In this document: one piece after another, positions 1 to 7,341 of the stretch | Position numbering within the stretch: the first letter of the stretch is position 1 | How the letters are laid out: every line of letters begins with the position of its first letter | DNA from: an uncultured Ruminococcus sp. | GTDB lineage: Bacteria > Bacillota > Clostridia > Oscillospirales > CAG-272 | NCBI GenBank assembly: GCA_902783705.1 | Contig: CACZSA010000117.1 | Span: 1 to 16,966, forward strand | Direction of reading: 5' to 3' | Length of the DNA: 16,966 nt | Translations under genes and position numbers: made by a program | Notes under the pieces: model-generated | Database searches by the model: none | Told to the model about the DNA's origin: nothing | The model's input: only the letters and a program-made list of their open reading frames with translations

Positions 1-82
1 CTTTGAAGGAATGGGGCACGGAGATATAATCGGTCATCCGGAGATTATGGCTGCGGAAATCAAGAAGTTCATCGAAAGATAA
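1..82 (+). CDS. C-terminal end of an alpha/beta hydrolase (partial)
   Basis: The window opens inside a reading frame (codons from base 2) that ends at TAA 80-82 and gives 26 residues, FEGMGHGDIIGHPE followed by a terminal helix MAAEIKKFIER. Glycine-His-Gly-Asp near the C-terminus followed by a closing amphipathic helix is the usual setting of the catalytic histidine in alpha/beta hydrolases (esterases, lipases, peptidase S9/S33 types). The rest of the gene lies outside the window, so substrate, length and start cannot be judged. No terminator directly follows the stop; the nearest is at 222-258. The family call rests on a short stretch and is moderate at best. Confidence 0.5.
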   Translation, partial: FEGMGHGDIIGHPEIMAAEIKKFIER

Positions 83-179
83 ATTCCGGTTTGTCGGGCT
101 GAATCACACATAAAAATCGAATGGTACATAGCCGGTTGGATCATCCAGCTGGCTTATTCTATTGTAAGGAGGTTGGTTC

Positions 180-209
180 ATGCCGAGCAAGAAGGCTGCG
201 AGGACATAA
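180..209 (+). CDS. Nine-codon ORF with a strong ribosome binding site
   Basis: The sequence AAGGAGG lies at a normal distance upstream of ATG 180-182, which opens a tiny frame MPSKKAART ending in TAA. An intrinsic terminator begins 12 bp later. The good Shine-Dalgarno and the terminator right behind it make this arrangement noticeable. The product could be a leader or micropeptide, or the start of a longer gene whose body has been lost. Nine codons prove nothing by themselves, and no family is recognised. Confidence 0.25.
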   Translation: MPSKKAART

Positions 210-221
210 TAAACACAAATC

Positions 222-258
222 AAAAACCGGGTGACTTTATGAATGCCACCCGGTTTTT
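222..258 (+). terminator. Rho-independent terminator
   Basis: The left arm aaaaaccgggtg (222-233) is exactly complementary to cacccggttttt (247-258) with a 13-nt loop. The GC-rich core is followed by a T run, and the A run on the left arm would also let it work on the minus strand. It probably ends the transcript carrying the alpha/beta hydrolase and the small ORF. Confidence 0.85.
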
Positions 259-811
259 TGTGCATTCTTCATTTCTGTGTTTATGAACAAATATTCACTC
301 TCAAAAAACTCTACGCACTCCAGAATATGCTATTGGGAATAGAGAGAAGTAATTGAATTGCATCACGTTTTCCGCCTGCTTAACAGTAAAGTGGACTATG
401 TTGTCAAGCCCCGAGGTCGGATCGCCTCATGTGTTGACGAAAAGAAAAAGCTCATCACTGACTTCGATGAGCTTGGTGTCGGTCACAAACGGGGGACAGT
501 TTCGTCCTCTGCTGAGACTTGCATGGTAAACAAAAATCCGATTCAGTTATTCTTAGAACTCGTCTTAGAACTCCGGCTCTTCCGGATTCCGAAGAATCGC
601 GGAAACCCGCTTCGTTAAAGGAATTCCGGAGGGTACCCCGGCTCAGTGCCGAACGGATTTCGAGTCAGCCCCGTTATGACCCCTTCGATACCTCTCCGTG
701 CACGGTAGTATATCACATTTTGCGCCGATTTGCAAGGGGTTTTCGATAATTCCTAAAAAAAGAATTTGCGAGTCCGCTTCGGCTGTCTGCCTGTCGGGGA
801 CCAATTCTCCC
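259..811. other. Gene-poor region, no convincing CDS
   Basis: About 550 bp lie between the first terminator and the promoter of the aldo/keto reductase. Open frames exist (for example 358-618 on the plus strand), but they lack ribosome binding sites and have no protein-like composition. The base composition is visibly less GC-rich than the gene cluster that starts after about 650. On the minus strand, a frame from about 545 down to a TGA at 427-429 reads somewhat like the tail of a protein (ending DELFLFVNT), but it has no start. The region may hold decayed mobile-element sequence. Apart from the hairpin listed separately, nothing else is recognised. Confidence 0.5.
439..474 (-). terminator. 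Probable intrinsic terminator, minus strand
   Basis: The arms aagctcatc (448-456) and gatgagctt (466-474) are a perfect 9-bp inverted repeat with a 9-nt loop. An A-rich run (439-449) on the plus strand becomes a U tract for a minus-strand transcript. It has the shape of a terminator for something that once came from the right, yet no intact minus-strand gene is present upstream of it. The remnant frame 545-427 runs straight through the hairpin. Confidence 0.45.
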
Positions 812-840
812 TTGACATCCCCCCGCAGAATCGGTATAAT
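812..840 (+). promoter_or_regulatory. Consensus sigma-A promoter
   Basis: TTGACA (812-817) and TATAAT (835-840) are separated by exactly 17 nt, so both hexamers match the vegetative consensus perfectly. Transcription should start near 847 and leave a leader of about 60 nt before the aldo/keto reductase start at 910. Strong, largely constitutive expression is expected unless a repressor acts here. Confidence 0.9.
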
Positions 841-909
841 GAAAGCGGATAAACGGGGATCTCGGCACCCGCGGTGCTTGAAGATCCGGATTTGAAAAGG
901 AGATATGAA

Positions 910-2034
910 ATGGCGGACTATCTCGGAAAGGATATTTTCAAGCTCGGGTTCGGGCTGATGCGCCTGCCGAAGAACGCGGACGGGAGTATCGACATCGAAC
1001 AGACCATCCGCATGACCGACGCGTTTCTGGAGGCCGGAGGGACCTACTTCGACACCGCGTACGTCTACGACGGCGGGGGATCGGAGGAGGCGGTGCGGAA
1101 AGCGCTGACCGAACGGGTTCCACGGGACCGCTACACGATCGCGACCAAGCTCCACGCCGCCGCGGCGGGATGTCGCGACGAGGAGAGCGCGAAGCGGCAG
1201 TTCGACAAGAGCCTCGAGCGGACCGGAGCGGGATACTTCGATTTCTACCTGCTCCACGCGATCCAGCGCAGCACCTACCGGAAATACGACGAGTACCGCA
1301 TCTGGGATTATGTGAAGGAGCTCAAGGAGGCGGGCAGGATCCGGCACTGGGGCTTCTCGTTCCACGCCGATCCGGATCTGCTCGAGACGCTTCTCGACGC
1401 GCATCCGGACACGGAATTCGTCCAGCTCCAGCTGAATTACGCGGACTGGGAGAATCCCGGGGTGGCGTCGCGCCGGAACTGGGAGATCTGCAAGGAACGG
1501 GGGATCCCCGTCACCGTTATGGAACCCGTGAAGGGAGGCATTCTGGCGGAGCCGATCGACGCGGTGAAGGCCGTTTTCGACCGCACGGGCAGCGGACTCT
1601 CCTACGCCGGGTGGGCGCTCCGGTTCGCGGCAAGCGTCGGCAATATCGTCACCGTTCTCTCGGGCATGAGCAGCTATGCGCAGATGGAGGACAATCTCCG
1701 GACCATGAAGGATTTCCGCCCGATGACGGAGGAGGAGCTCGCCGTGATCCGGGAGGCGCAGGAGGCCCTGAACGGGGACAAATCCATCCCGTGCACCGCC
1801 TGCCATTACTGCACGGAGGGATGTCCCATGAATATCCCGATCCCGGAGATCTTCAACGTCGCGAACCGGAAGAAGGGAAGTCCTCGGTTCCGCACGGTCC
1901 GCGAGTACAACATCGTGACGCAGGACAAGGGAAAGGCGAGCGACTGCGTTGAGTGCGGTCAGTGCGAAGAGGCCTGCCCGCAGCACCTGCCCATCACGGA
2001 GTTGCTCAAGGATTTCCGCGAGCTCGAGGAATAA
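910..2034 (+). CDS. Aldo/keto reductase with C-terminal double 4Fe-4S domain
   Basis: This is a 374-residue cytoplasmic oxidoreductase. Residues 1-285 form an AKR TIM barrel with the catalytic tetrad visible as D48 (FDTAYVYD), Y53, K80 (IATKL) and H116 (DFYLLHA). Residues 295-360 carry two CxxCxxCxxxCP motifs, C295/298/301/305 and C346/349/352/356, typical of two 4Fe-4S clusters. This combined architecture is common in anaerobic Clostridia, where it is annotated as a ferredoxin-domain aldo/keto reductase of mostly unknown substrate. ATG 910 is chosen because AGGAG (898-902) lies 7 nt upstream; an in-frame ATG at 874 has no ribosome binding site. It is first in a unit with the GH43 gene 65 bp downstream, which suggests but does not prove a sugar or sugar-derived carbonyl substrate. 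Confidence 0.93.
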   Translation: MADYLGKDIFKLGFGLMRLPKNADGSIDIEQTIRMTDAFLEAGGTYFDTAYVYDGGGSEEAVRKALTERVPRDRYTIATKLHAAAAGCRDEESAKRQFDKSLERTGAGYFDFYLLHAIQRSTYRKYDEYRIWDYVKELKEAGRIRHWGFSFHADPDLLETLLDAHPDTEFVQLQLNYADWENPGVASRRNWEICKERGIPVTVMEPVKGGILAEPIDAVKAVFDRTGSGLSYAGWALRFAASVGNIVTVLSGMSSYAQMEDNLRTMKDFRPMTEEELAVIREAQEALNGDKSIPCTACHYCTEGCPMNIPIPEIFNVANRKKGSPRFRTVREYNIVTQDKGKASDCVECGQCEEACPQHLPITELLKDFRELEE

Positions 2035-2099
2035 CGGACACCGTTCTGTCAATACAGTTCTATTTTATCTCTATCTTGAATGCCAAAGGAGACCTGCGC

Positions 2100-3350
2100 A
2101 TGAACACCATCCCCGTCACGAACCCCCTCCTCCCCATCGACGTCTTTGTCCCCGACGCGGAAGCGCATGTCTGGGAGGACGGGCGGATCTATCTCTACGG
2201 CTCCCTCGATTTCTCCGGGCGGCGCTCCTACTGCTCGGACGAGTACCATGTCTTCTCCTCCGACAATCTCCGCGACTGGGTCGATCACGGCGTGTCCTTC
2301 TCGCTTGCCCGGACCCGGGACGGCTGGGCGAAGGACCTCGGCGCGCTCTATGCTCCCGACTGCGCATACCGGGCGGGGAAGTACTACCTCTACTACTGCG
2401 TGCCGGACGGACGCTGCGGCGTTGCGGTGAGCGAAAATCCGGCGGGACCCTTCGAGGATCTCGGCCCGATGGAGCACGTGCACGGCATCGATCCCGCCGT
2501 CATGATTGACCATACCGGGCAGGCGTGGTTCTACTGGGGCCAGTTCGACAAGGTGCGGGCCGCGAAGCTGCGGGACAACATGACCGAGATCGATCCCGAA
2601 ACCGCCGTCCAGCCGCTCTCCGTCGCCGAGCATGAGTTTCACGAGGGCAGCTCGGTCAAGGAGATCGGCGGGAAGTACTACTATCTGTTCACCGACACCC
2701 ACCGCCACGGCGGACGCGCGACCTCCCTCGGCTACGCGGTCTCCGATTATCCGGATCACGGCTTCACCTACGGCGGCGTGATCCTCGACAATTTCGGCTG
2801 CGATCCGCGGACATGGAACAACCACGGCTCCCTCTGCGAATTCCGCGGGCAGTGGTATCTCTTCTATCACCGTTCCACCCACGGCGGGGAATATTCGCGC
2901 CATGTCTGCGCCGAGCCGATCTTCTTCGATGAGAATGGGCGGATCGGCGAGGTGAAGATGACCTCCGGTCTCTTTGGCGCGGGCGAGGAGGTCCCGGCAT
3001 ACCGTTCGGCAGAGCTGAGGGGCAGCGCGCGGATCGCGGGAGACGCGGGTTCGGCGTACGGATACGCCGTCACGGAGATCGGAAACGGCGACTCCGCGCT
3101 GTACCGCTCATACTCCTTCGACGGCGAGGACGCCTTCACTCTCCGCGTGCGTACGGACAAGCCCTGCCGCGCAGAGGTTTACCTCGACGGCTGGTACGCC
3201 GGATCTGTTTCCATTCAGCCGGCCAATCGCTTTGCCAAGATTACGGGACGCCTCGAACGCCCCTCTGCCGGGGTCCATGCCGCAGAGGTCCGCTTCTATG
3301 GAGAGGGCTTCACCGCCGCGCTCGACGCCCTCCGCTTCCATAGGGATTGA
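2100..3350 (+). CDS. Glycoside hydrolase family 43 enzyme (arabinofuranosidase/xylosidase type) with C-terminal CBM-like domain
   Basis: This 416-residue protein has no signal peptide, so it is probably cytoplasmic. Residues 12-285 form the five-bladed propeller of GH43. The inverting triad fits D19 as base (VFVPDAEAHVW), D131 as pKa modulator (HGIDPAVMID) and E182 as acid (EFHEGSSVKE). H242 in WNNHGS fits the conserved centre-of-propeller histidine. Residues from about 300 to 416 look like a beta-sandwich carbohydrate-binding module of the CBM6/36 sort (AEVYLDGWYAGS, ALDALRFHRD). Known GH43 members of this layout release arabinose or xylose from arabinoxylan fragments; the exact specificity cannot be read here. 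ATG 2100 follows AAAGGAG at good spacing, whereas the in-frame extension from 1953 overlaps the upstream gene and has no such site. It is probably cotranscribed with the aldo/keto reductase and ends at a bidirectional terminator. Confidence 0.92.
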   Translation: MNTIPVTNPLLPIDVFVPDAEAHVWEDGRIYLYGSLDFSGRRSYCSDEYHVFSSDNLRDWVDHGVSFSLARTRDGWAKDLGALYAPDCAYRAGKYYLYYCVPDGRCGVAVSENPAGPFEDLGPMEHVHGIDPAVMIDHTGQAWFYWGQFDKVRAAKLRDNMTEIDPETAVQPLSVAEHEFHEGSSVKEIGGKYYYLFTDTHRHGGRATSLGYAVSDYPDHGFTYGGVILDNFGCDPRTWNNHGSLCEFRGQWYLFYHRSTHGGEYSRHVCAEPIFFDENGRIGEVKMTSGLFGAGEEVPAYRSAELRGSARIAGDAGSAYGYAVTEIGNGDSALYRSYSFDGEDAFTLRVRTDKPCRAEVYLDGWYAGSVSIQPANRFAKITGRLERPSAGVHAAEVRFYGEGFTAALDALRFHRD

Positions 3351-3394
3351 GCCGCTGAAGGCGCGATCGGCCCTCGCTTCTGCCAAAACAAACG

Positions 3395-3431
3395 AAAACC
3401 TCGGAGACAAAGTGCGCTCCGAGGTTTTTTC
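3395..3431. terminator. Bidirectional intrinsic terminator between convergent genes
   Basis: The arms aaaacctcggag (3395-3406) and ctccgaggtttt (3417-3428) are exact complements with a 10-nt loop, flanked by A and T runs. It serves the GH43 gene from the left and the nucleoside hydrolase from the right. Confidence 0.9.
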
Positions 3432-3467
3432 AGACTGTCCAAGGTATCGGGGATGGGGCCCGAGCCG

Positions 3468-4421
3468 TCATTTCCCGTCCACGAGGTCGTCGATCACCTG
3501 ACGGATCTCTTCATAATCGACCTTCGGGAGCAGGTAGGTCTGCAAGCCGCCCGCCTCCGGGGACCAGTGCGTGACGAGCGCGTCGTCGACCGTAATCCGT
3601 CCCATGGCATGATAGTTCCAGTACCGCCCCGGACGCACGGCTTCGAGCATCGCGGTGTGATCCCAGCTGCACCGTCCGGCGCCGTGGTTGTGGATCTCAT
3701 ACGCCAGCGCGACCGGATCCCCCTTCGCCGCGCAGTCCGGGTACCCCGCCATCGTGTGGATGTACGACCCGATCTCATAGCTCGACAGCACCAGCTCGCC
3801 CGTCCAGTTGTCGAAGGCGGCCCGCGCGGTCTCGAGCCCGCTGCCGTAGATGTTCCACTCCCATGTCACGGCTCCGCCCGCGGGGTTTCCGTCCGGGTAG
3901 ATCGTCATGGGCCAGGATTCCGTGAACCGCCCGCCCATGAGGACCGTCCGGCGGAGCTTCTTCGCGATCAGTTCGCCTCCGGTGAGCGGGGAGTACTCGT
4001 CCGCCGGACTTGTCGCAAGCCGCGCCATGGAGCCGAGATTGCCCGTCACGACGAGCGTCACGCTGCCATCCTCGGCCTCGGCGAGCGTCCGGCGCAGCAG
4101 GGAGAGCGTATCCTGTGGCGCGCGCTCGGTTCCGTAATCTTCCGCCGGGAAGCGGTTCGGGAAGCAGTCGCACAGCGCGCCCGCGTAGACGCCTCTCGAA
4201 TCGTTCCGGACCGCGTAATTCACGCCGACGGGCACCTCGCGTCCGTAGAACCGGTTGATCGCGTCGATGCATCCGGCGACATACGGGGAGGCGTAGCAGG
4301 CCGTCACCGCCAGAAGCTCCGCCTCGCCCTTGTCGCAGAGACGGTGCAGCATGGCGAGTGTCCCCGCGTCGTCACAGTCCCCGCCGATATCCGTGTCGAA
4401 GATGATTTTTGCCTTGTCCAT
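3468..4421 (-). CDS. Inosine/uridine-preferring-type nucleoside hydrolase
   Basis: This is a 317-residue cytoplasmic N-ribohydrolase of the IUNH superfamily, which splits (deoxy)ribonucleosides into base and pentose. The N-terminal calcium-binding signature reads FDTDIGGDCDDAGTLAML (residues 8-25; key D9, D11, D17, D18). VVTGNLGSMARL and VLMGG match later strands of the fold, and WDHTAMLEAVRPGRYW near the C-terminus fits the conserved metal-binding Asp/His region. The start MDKAKIIFDTD at 4421 follows AGGAG; the frame continues open to 4544, but that extension crosses the promoter and is not coding. The gene is convergent with GH43 and divergent from GH78. Actual substrate preference is not predictable; release of ribose would suit the pentose theme of the cluster. 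Confidence 0.92.
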   Translation of the reverse strand: MDKAKIIFDTDIGGDCDDAGTLAMLHRLCDKGEAELLAVTACYASPYVAGCIDAINRFYGREVPVGVNYAVRNDSRGVYAGALCDCFPNRFPAEDYGTERAPQDTLSLLRRTLAEAEDGSVTLVVTGNLGSMARLATSPADEYSPLTGGELIAKKLRRTVLMGGRFTESWPMTIYPDGNPAGGAVTWEWNIYGSGLETARAAFDNWTGELVLSSYEIGSYIHTMAGYPDCAAKGDPVALAYEIHNHGAGRCSWDHTAMLEAVRPGRYWNYHAMGRITVDDALVTHWSPEAGGLQTYLLPKVDYEEIRQVIDDLVDGK

Positions 4422-4472
4422 AAGACTCTCCTGTGATTTTTGCCGGACCGGAGCCCGTTGATTCTCCTTCGT

Positions 4473-4501
4473 ATTATACCACGCCGGGGGACGGTTTGCA
4501 A
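4473..4501 (-). promoter_or_regulatory. Sigma-A promoter for the nucleoside hydrolase
   Basis: On the minus strand TTGCAA (4501-4496) and TATAAT (4478-4473) are spaced by 17 nt. The leader to the start codon at 4421 is about 45 nt. Confidence 0.85.
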
Positions 4502-4530
4502 TCCATGAGCGGATTTTGCGCGTCAAAAAC

Positions 4531-4553
4531 GCACAGGAGGTCAAAACCTGTGC
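4531..4553. promoter_or_regulatory. Inverted repeat between divergent promoters, possible operator
   Basis: GCACAGG (4531-4537) and CCTGTGC (4547-4553) are perfect complements 9 nt apart, lying between the two -35 boxes. The GCACAGG half-site recurs at 4615-4621, across the expected start point of the plus-strand transcript. This spacing is what a repressor bound at two sites would use, but no regulator gene is in the window. An AGGAGG is embedded in the repeat, so chance resemblance is possible. Confidence 0.4.
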
Positions 4554-4581
4554 CGGAACGCCTCGAATTTACCGCTTCCCG

Positions 4582-4610
4582 TTGCAACCTGCCGCGGGAT
4601 CTGCTATAAT
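4582..4610 (+). promoter_or_regulatory. Sigma-A promoter for the GH78 unit
   Basis: TTGCAA (4582-4587) and TATAAT (4605-4610) are separated by 17 nt. The start of transcription should lie near 4617, about 40 nt before the ATG at 4658. The hexamers equal those of the divergent nucleoside hydrolase promoter. Confidence 0.88.
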
Positions 4611-4657
4611 GAGGGCACAGGTATTCTGCCTATTATCATCGGAAAGGGGTATCACCC

Positions 4658-6748
4658 ATGAAAGCTGTCTGGATCCCGGAGCTCTATGAAGAAAAGAACG
4701 TCGCCGTGACCTTCGAATATCGGCTGACTCCGTCGGCGGACGCCGTGCTGACCCTTGCCGCGTCGAATCTCTACCGCCTGTTCGTGAACGGCGAGTTCAA
4801 GGGCTACGGTCCGGCGAGAGCGGCGCACGGCTATTCGCGCACGGACGTCTATCCCCTCGCAGCCTGGGCCGGGATCGACACGGTCCTCGCCGTCGAGGTT
4901 TATTCCGCAAACACCAACACCTTCTATACCGTGGACGAGCGTCCGTTCTTCGCGGCAGAGATCCGCGCGGGCGGCGAGGTCACGGCGGAGGCGAGTGATT
5001 TCACGGCCTATCCCATGACGGAGCGGGCTCAGCGAGTCCGCCGCTTCTCGTTCCAGCGCACCTACACAGAGGTCTATCGGCTGACGGGCGATCCCGCGGC
5101 TTTCTATGCGGGAGACACTGCCGGGCATCCCTCCGCCGCGACCGCTGCCGTTCCGATGAACCGCCTCCTGCCGCGGTATGTCCCCATGCCGAGATTCGAT
5201 CGCGTCCCCGGTTCTCCGGTGGAGTACGGGACGGTCGGGATCAATCCGCAGGCGAAGCCGTGGCGCGACCGGGCGTATTCCGGCATCGATCCCGTGCGCT
5301 TCAAGGGCTTCCGTCCCGACGAGCTGGAGACCGATCCAGGGGAGCGCGCCGGGCAGTTCATCTATGTCCGCACGGGAGAGGGGGAGGCGAAAACGCTTTC
5401 CGACAGCGCCTATCAGACCTACGATTTCGGGCGGACCTGCACGGGCTTCTTCGCCTTTGAGGTCACGGCGGAGGCGGACACCGTGCTGACGCTCGTATTC
5501 GACGAGGTCATCGCGGACCGCGGGGATCATCGCGAGGTCTCGCCCTTCCGCAACGACTGCTGCAATGTGATCGAATACACCCTCGACGCCGGGGAAAGCC
5601 GGATCGTTACCTTCGAGGCGAACGCCGCCCGGTTTGCGACGGTCGTGATCCGCGGAGGCCGGGCGAAGATCCGGAATTTCGGCATGATCCTTTACGAAAA
5701 CCCCGACGCCGCGTCATTCCGGTACGATTACAAGGACGACGCGCTGAACAAAATCACGGCGGCGGCGGTCAACACCTTCGCGCAGAACGCAGTCGACGTC
5801 CTCACCGACTGCCCTTCCCGCGAGCGCGCCGGATGGCTCTGCGACAGCTATTTCTCCTCCCGCTCCGAGGCGCTCTTCACGGGGAAGAATCTCGTCGAGA
5901 AGAGCTTCCTCGAAAACTACGCCCTCGCCCCGCAGTCTCCGTATCTGCCCGAGGGGATGATCCCGATGTGCTATCCCGCGGACCACAACGACGGCGTCTA
6001 CATCCCGAACTGGTCCATGTGGTACATTCTCGAGCTCCGCAACTATGTCCGGCGCACGGGCGACGAGCGGATGAAGGAGATCTCGCGGGAGAAGGTCTAC
6101 GGCCTCGTGAAGTTCTTCGAGCGGTTCTATAACGCGGACGGACTTCTCGAAAACCTCGAAAGCTGGGTCTTCATCGAGTGGAGCCGGTGCAACGACGGTG
6201 ATTTCATCCGCGGGGTGAATTACCCGTCGAACATGCTCTGGGCGGCCGCGCTCGAAGCGGTGGACGACCTCTACGGCGATCCGGCCCTCCGTGAGCGCGC
6301 GGCGGGGATGAAGGAGACGATCCGCACCCAGAGCTTCAACGGGGCGTTCTTCGAGGACAATGCGGTCCGGGATGAGGGCGGTCGGCTCACGCGCACCGGA
6401 CACACGACGGAGACCTGCCAGTACTACGCGTTCTACTTCGGGATCGCGGACCGGGAGAAGTATCCCGAACTTGCCGACACGCTCGTGAACAGATTCGGAC
6501 CGAAGCGCGACCCGGAGAAGGAATATCCGTCGGTCTACCCGTCGAACGCCTTCATCGGCAATTATCTGCGGCTTGAGCTTCTCCTCCGCTGGGGATGCCG
6601 GGACCGCGTGCTCGCCGACTGCCGCGACTTCTTCCTCGGCATGGCGGAGACGACCGGGACCCTCTGGGAGCACGCCCGCCTGACCTGCAGCCTCAACCAC
6701 GGCTTCGCGTCCATGGCGGCGGTGTACATCCGGGAATGCATGGAATGA
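4658..6748 (+). CDS. GH78-like alpha-L-rhamnosidase
   Basis: This 696-residue protein has no signal peptide. Residues 1-165 resemble the N-terminal beta-sandwich with LFVNGEFKGYGPAR, typical of rhamnosidases. Residues 250-345 form a second beta domain (YDFGRTCTGFFAFEV, IEYTLDAGESRIVTFEANAARF). From about 355 an (alpha/alpha)6 barrel begins, marked by NAVDVLTDCPSRERAGWLCD (acidic candidates E389, D396), NWSMWYILELRNYVRRTGD and GTLWEHARL with E671 as candidate general base. Known GH78 enzymes invert and release L-rhamnose from pectin or glycosides. The catalytic-acid segment differs from the common CPQRDERLGWTGD pattern, so a related activity or inactivity cannot be excluded. AAAGGGG stands before ATG 4658. 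A thioesterase gene follows 31 bp downstream, probably in the same transcript. Confidence 0.85.
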   Translation: MKAVWIPELYEEKNVAVTFEYRLTPSADAVLTLAASNLYRLFVNGEFKGYGPARAAHGYSRTDVYPLAAWAGIDTVLAVEVYSANTNTFYTVDERPFFAAEIRAGGEVTAEASDFTAYPMTERAQRVRRFSFQRTYTEVYRLTGDPAAFYAGDTAGHPSAATAAVPMNRLLPRYVPMPRFDRVPGSPVEYGTVGINPQAKPWRDRAYSGIDPVRFKGFRPDELETDPGERAGQFIYVRTGEGEAKTLSDSAYQTYDFGRTCTGFFAFEVTAEADTVLTLVFDEVIADRGDHREVSPFRNDCCNVIEYTLDAGESRIVTFEANAARFATVVIRGGRAKIRNFGMILYENPDAASFRYDYKDDALNKITAAAVNTFAQNAVDVLTDCPSRERAGWLCDSYFSSRSEALFTGKNLVEKSFLENYALAPQSPYLPEGMIPMCYPADHNDGVYIPNWSMWYILELRNYVRRTGDERMKEISREKVYGLVKFFERFYNADGLLENLESWVFIEWSRCNDGDFIRGVNYPSNMLWAAALEAVDDLYGDPALRERAAGMKETIRTQSFNGAFFEDNAVRDEGGRLTRTGHTTETCQYYAFYFGIADREKYPELADTLVNRFGPKRDPEKEYPSVYPSNAFIGNYLRLELLLRWGCRDRVLADCRDFFLGMAETTGTLWEHARLTCSLNHGFASMAAVYIRECME

Positions 6749-6779
6749 GATCCAGCGCACAGGGAAGGGAGGCAGTCTC

Positions 6780-7220
6780 ATGAGACCGTATATCCATAAG
6801 GTGCAGTACTACGAGACGGACCGGATGGGCGTCACGCACCACGCCAACTATGTCCGGTGGATGGAGGAGGCCCGGATCGATTATCTGAATCGGATCGGGT
6901 TCCCCTACGCGGCGATGGAGGAGGCGGGGATCGTCTCGCCCGTGCGCTCGGTATCCTGCGTGTATCTGCGCTCCTGTACGTTCGACGACGAGATCGAGAT
7001 TGCCGTCTCCCCGCTCAGGATGGGCGGCGCGTCCCTGACCCTGCAGTATGAAATGCGCAATCCGAGAAAGGACGAGACGGTCTGCACCGCGACCTCGGAG
7101 CACGTCTTCCTCGACCGCGAGGGCCATATCCTCCGGCTGAAGCGCGCCATGCCCGATTTCTGGGACGCACTCCTCGCCCTGCTCCCCGAGAAGGACCCGG
7201 CGATGGGCGGGGAAGGATGA
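6780..7220 (+). CDS. Hotdog-fold acyl-CoA thioesterase (YbgC/FadM-like)
   Basis: This 146-residue cytoplasmic protein belongs to the 4-hydroxybenzoyl-CoA thioesterase type. The N-terminal signature YYETDRMGVTHHANYVRWMEEARIDYL holds the catalytic Asp (D14) and the long hotdog helix; the strands EIEIAVSPLRM, SLTLQYEMRN and TATSEHVFLDREG complete the fold. Family members hydrolyse acyl-CoA or other thioesters; the substrate is not evident. A GGGAGG site precedes ATG 6780. It lies 31 bp behind the GH78 gene with no promoter between, so it is probably cotranscribed. Its role in a sugar locus is unclear and may be housekeeping. Confidence 0.92.
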   Translation: MRPYIHKVQYYETDRMGVTHHANYVRWMEEARIDYLNRIGFPYAAMEEAGIVSPVRSVSCVYLRSCTFDDEIEIAVSPLRMGGASLTLQYEMRNPRKDETVCTATSEHVFLDREGHILRLKRAMPDFWDALLALLPEKDPAMGGEG

Positions 7221-7225
7221 CTGCC

Positions 7226-7273
7226 GAAACAGGATCGTTATTCGGATCGGGATCTGAATAACGGTCCTGTTTC
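7226..7273 (+). terminator. Long-stem terminator after the GH78-thioesterase unit
   Basis: The arms 7226-7243 and 7256-7273 pair over 18 bp with a single G-U wobble (gaaacaggatcgttattc with gaataacggtcctgtttc). The following T-rich tract is weak, but the stem is long and lies 5 bp after the thioesterase stop codon. Confidence 0.75.
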
Positions 7274-7341
7274 TGTTCCGTCCGCGCGATTCATGCATGT
7301 TATTTCATCACCTTCCCTTGGCATGAGGCGGGGGGAATGCT

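Noticed and set aside
643..2052. Minus-strand frame of 469 codons opposite the aldo/keto reductase
   Set aside because: No family resemblance and no ribosome binding site; it mirrors a well-supported plus-strand gene.
2035..2099. Possible separate promoter for the first GH43 gene
   Set aside because: The AT-rich stretch has no -35/-10 pair at usable spacing, so readthrough from the 812 promoter is more likely.
4422..4544. N-terminal extension of the nucleoside hydrolase
   Set aside because: It contains the promoter boxes and lacks a ribosome binding site; the family N-terminus begins right at MDKAKIIFDTD.
5714..6781. Minus-strand frame opposite the GH78 gene, and similar ones at 4652-5530, 12913-13686 and 15095-16141
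   Set aside because: All are antisense shadows with low-complexity Arg/Glu/Val-rich translations.
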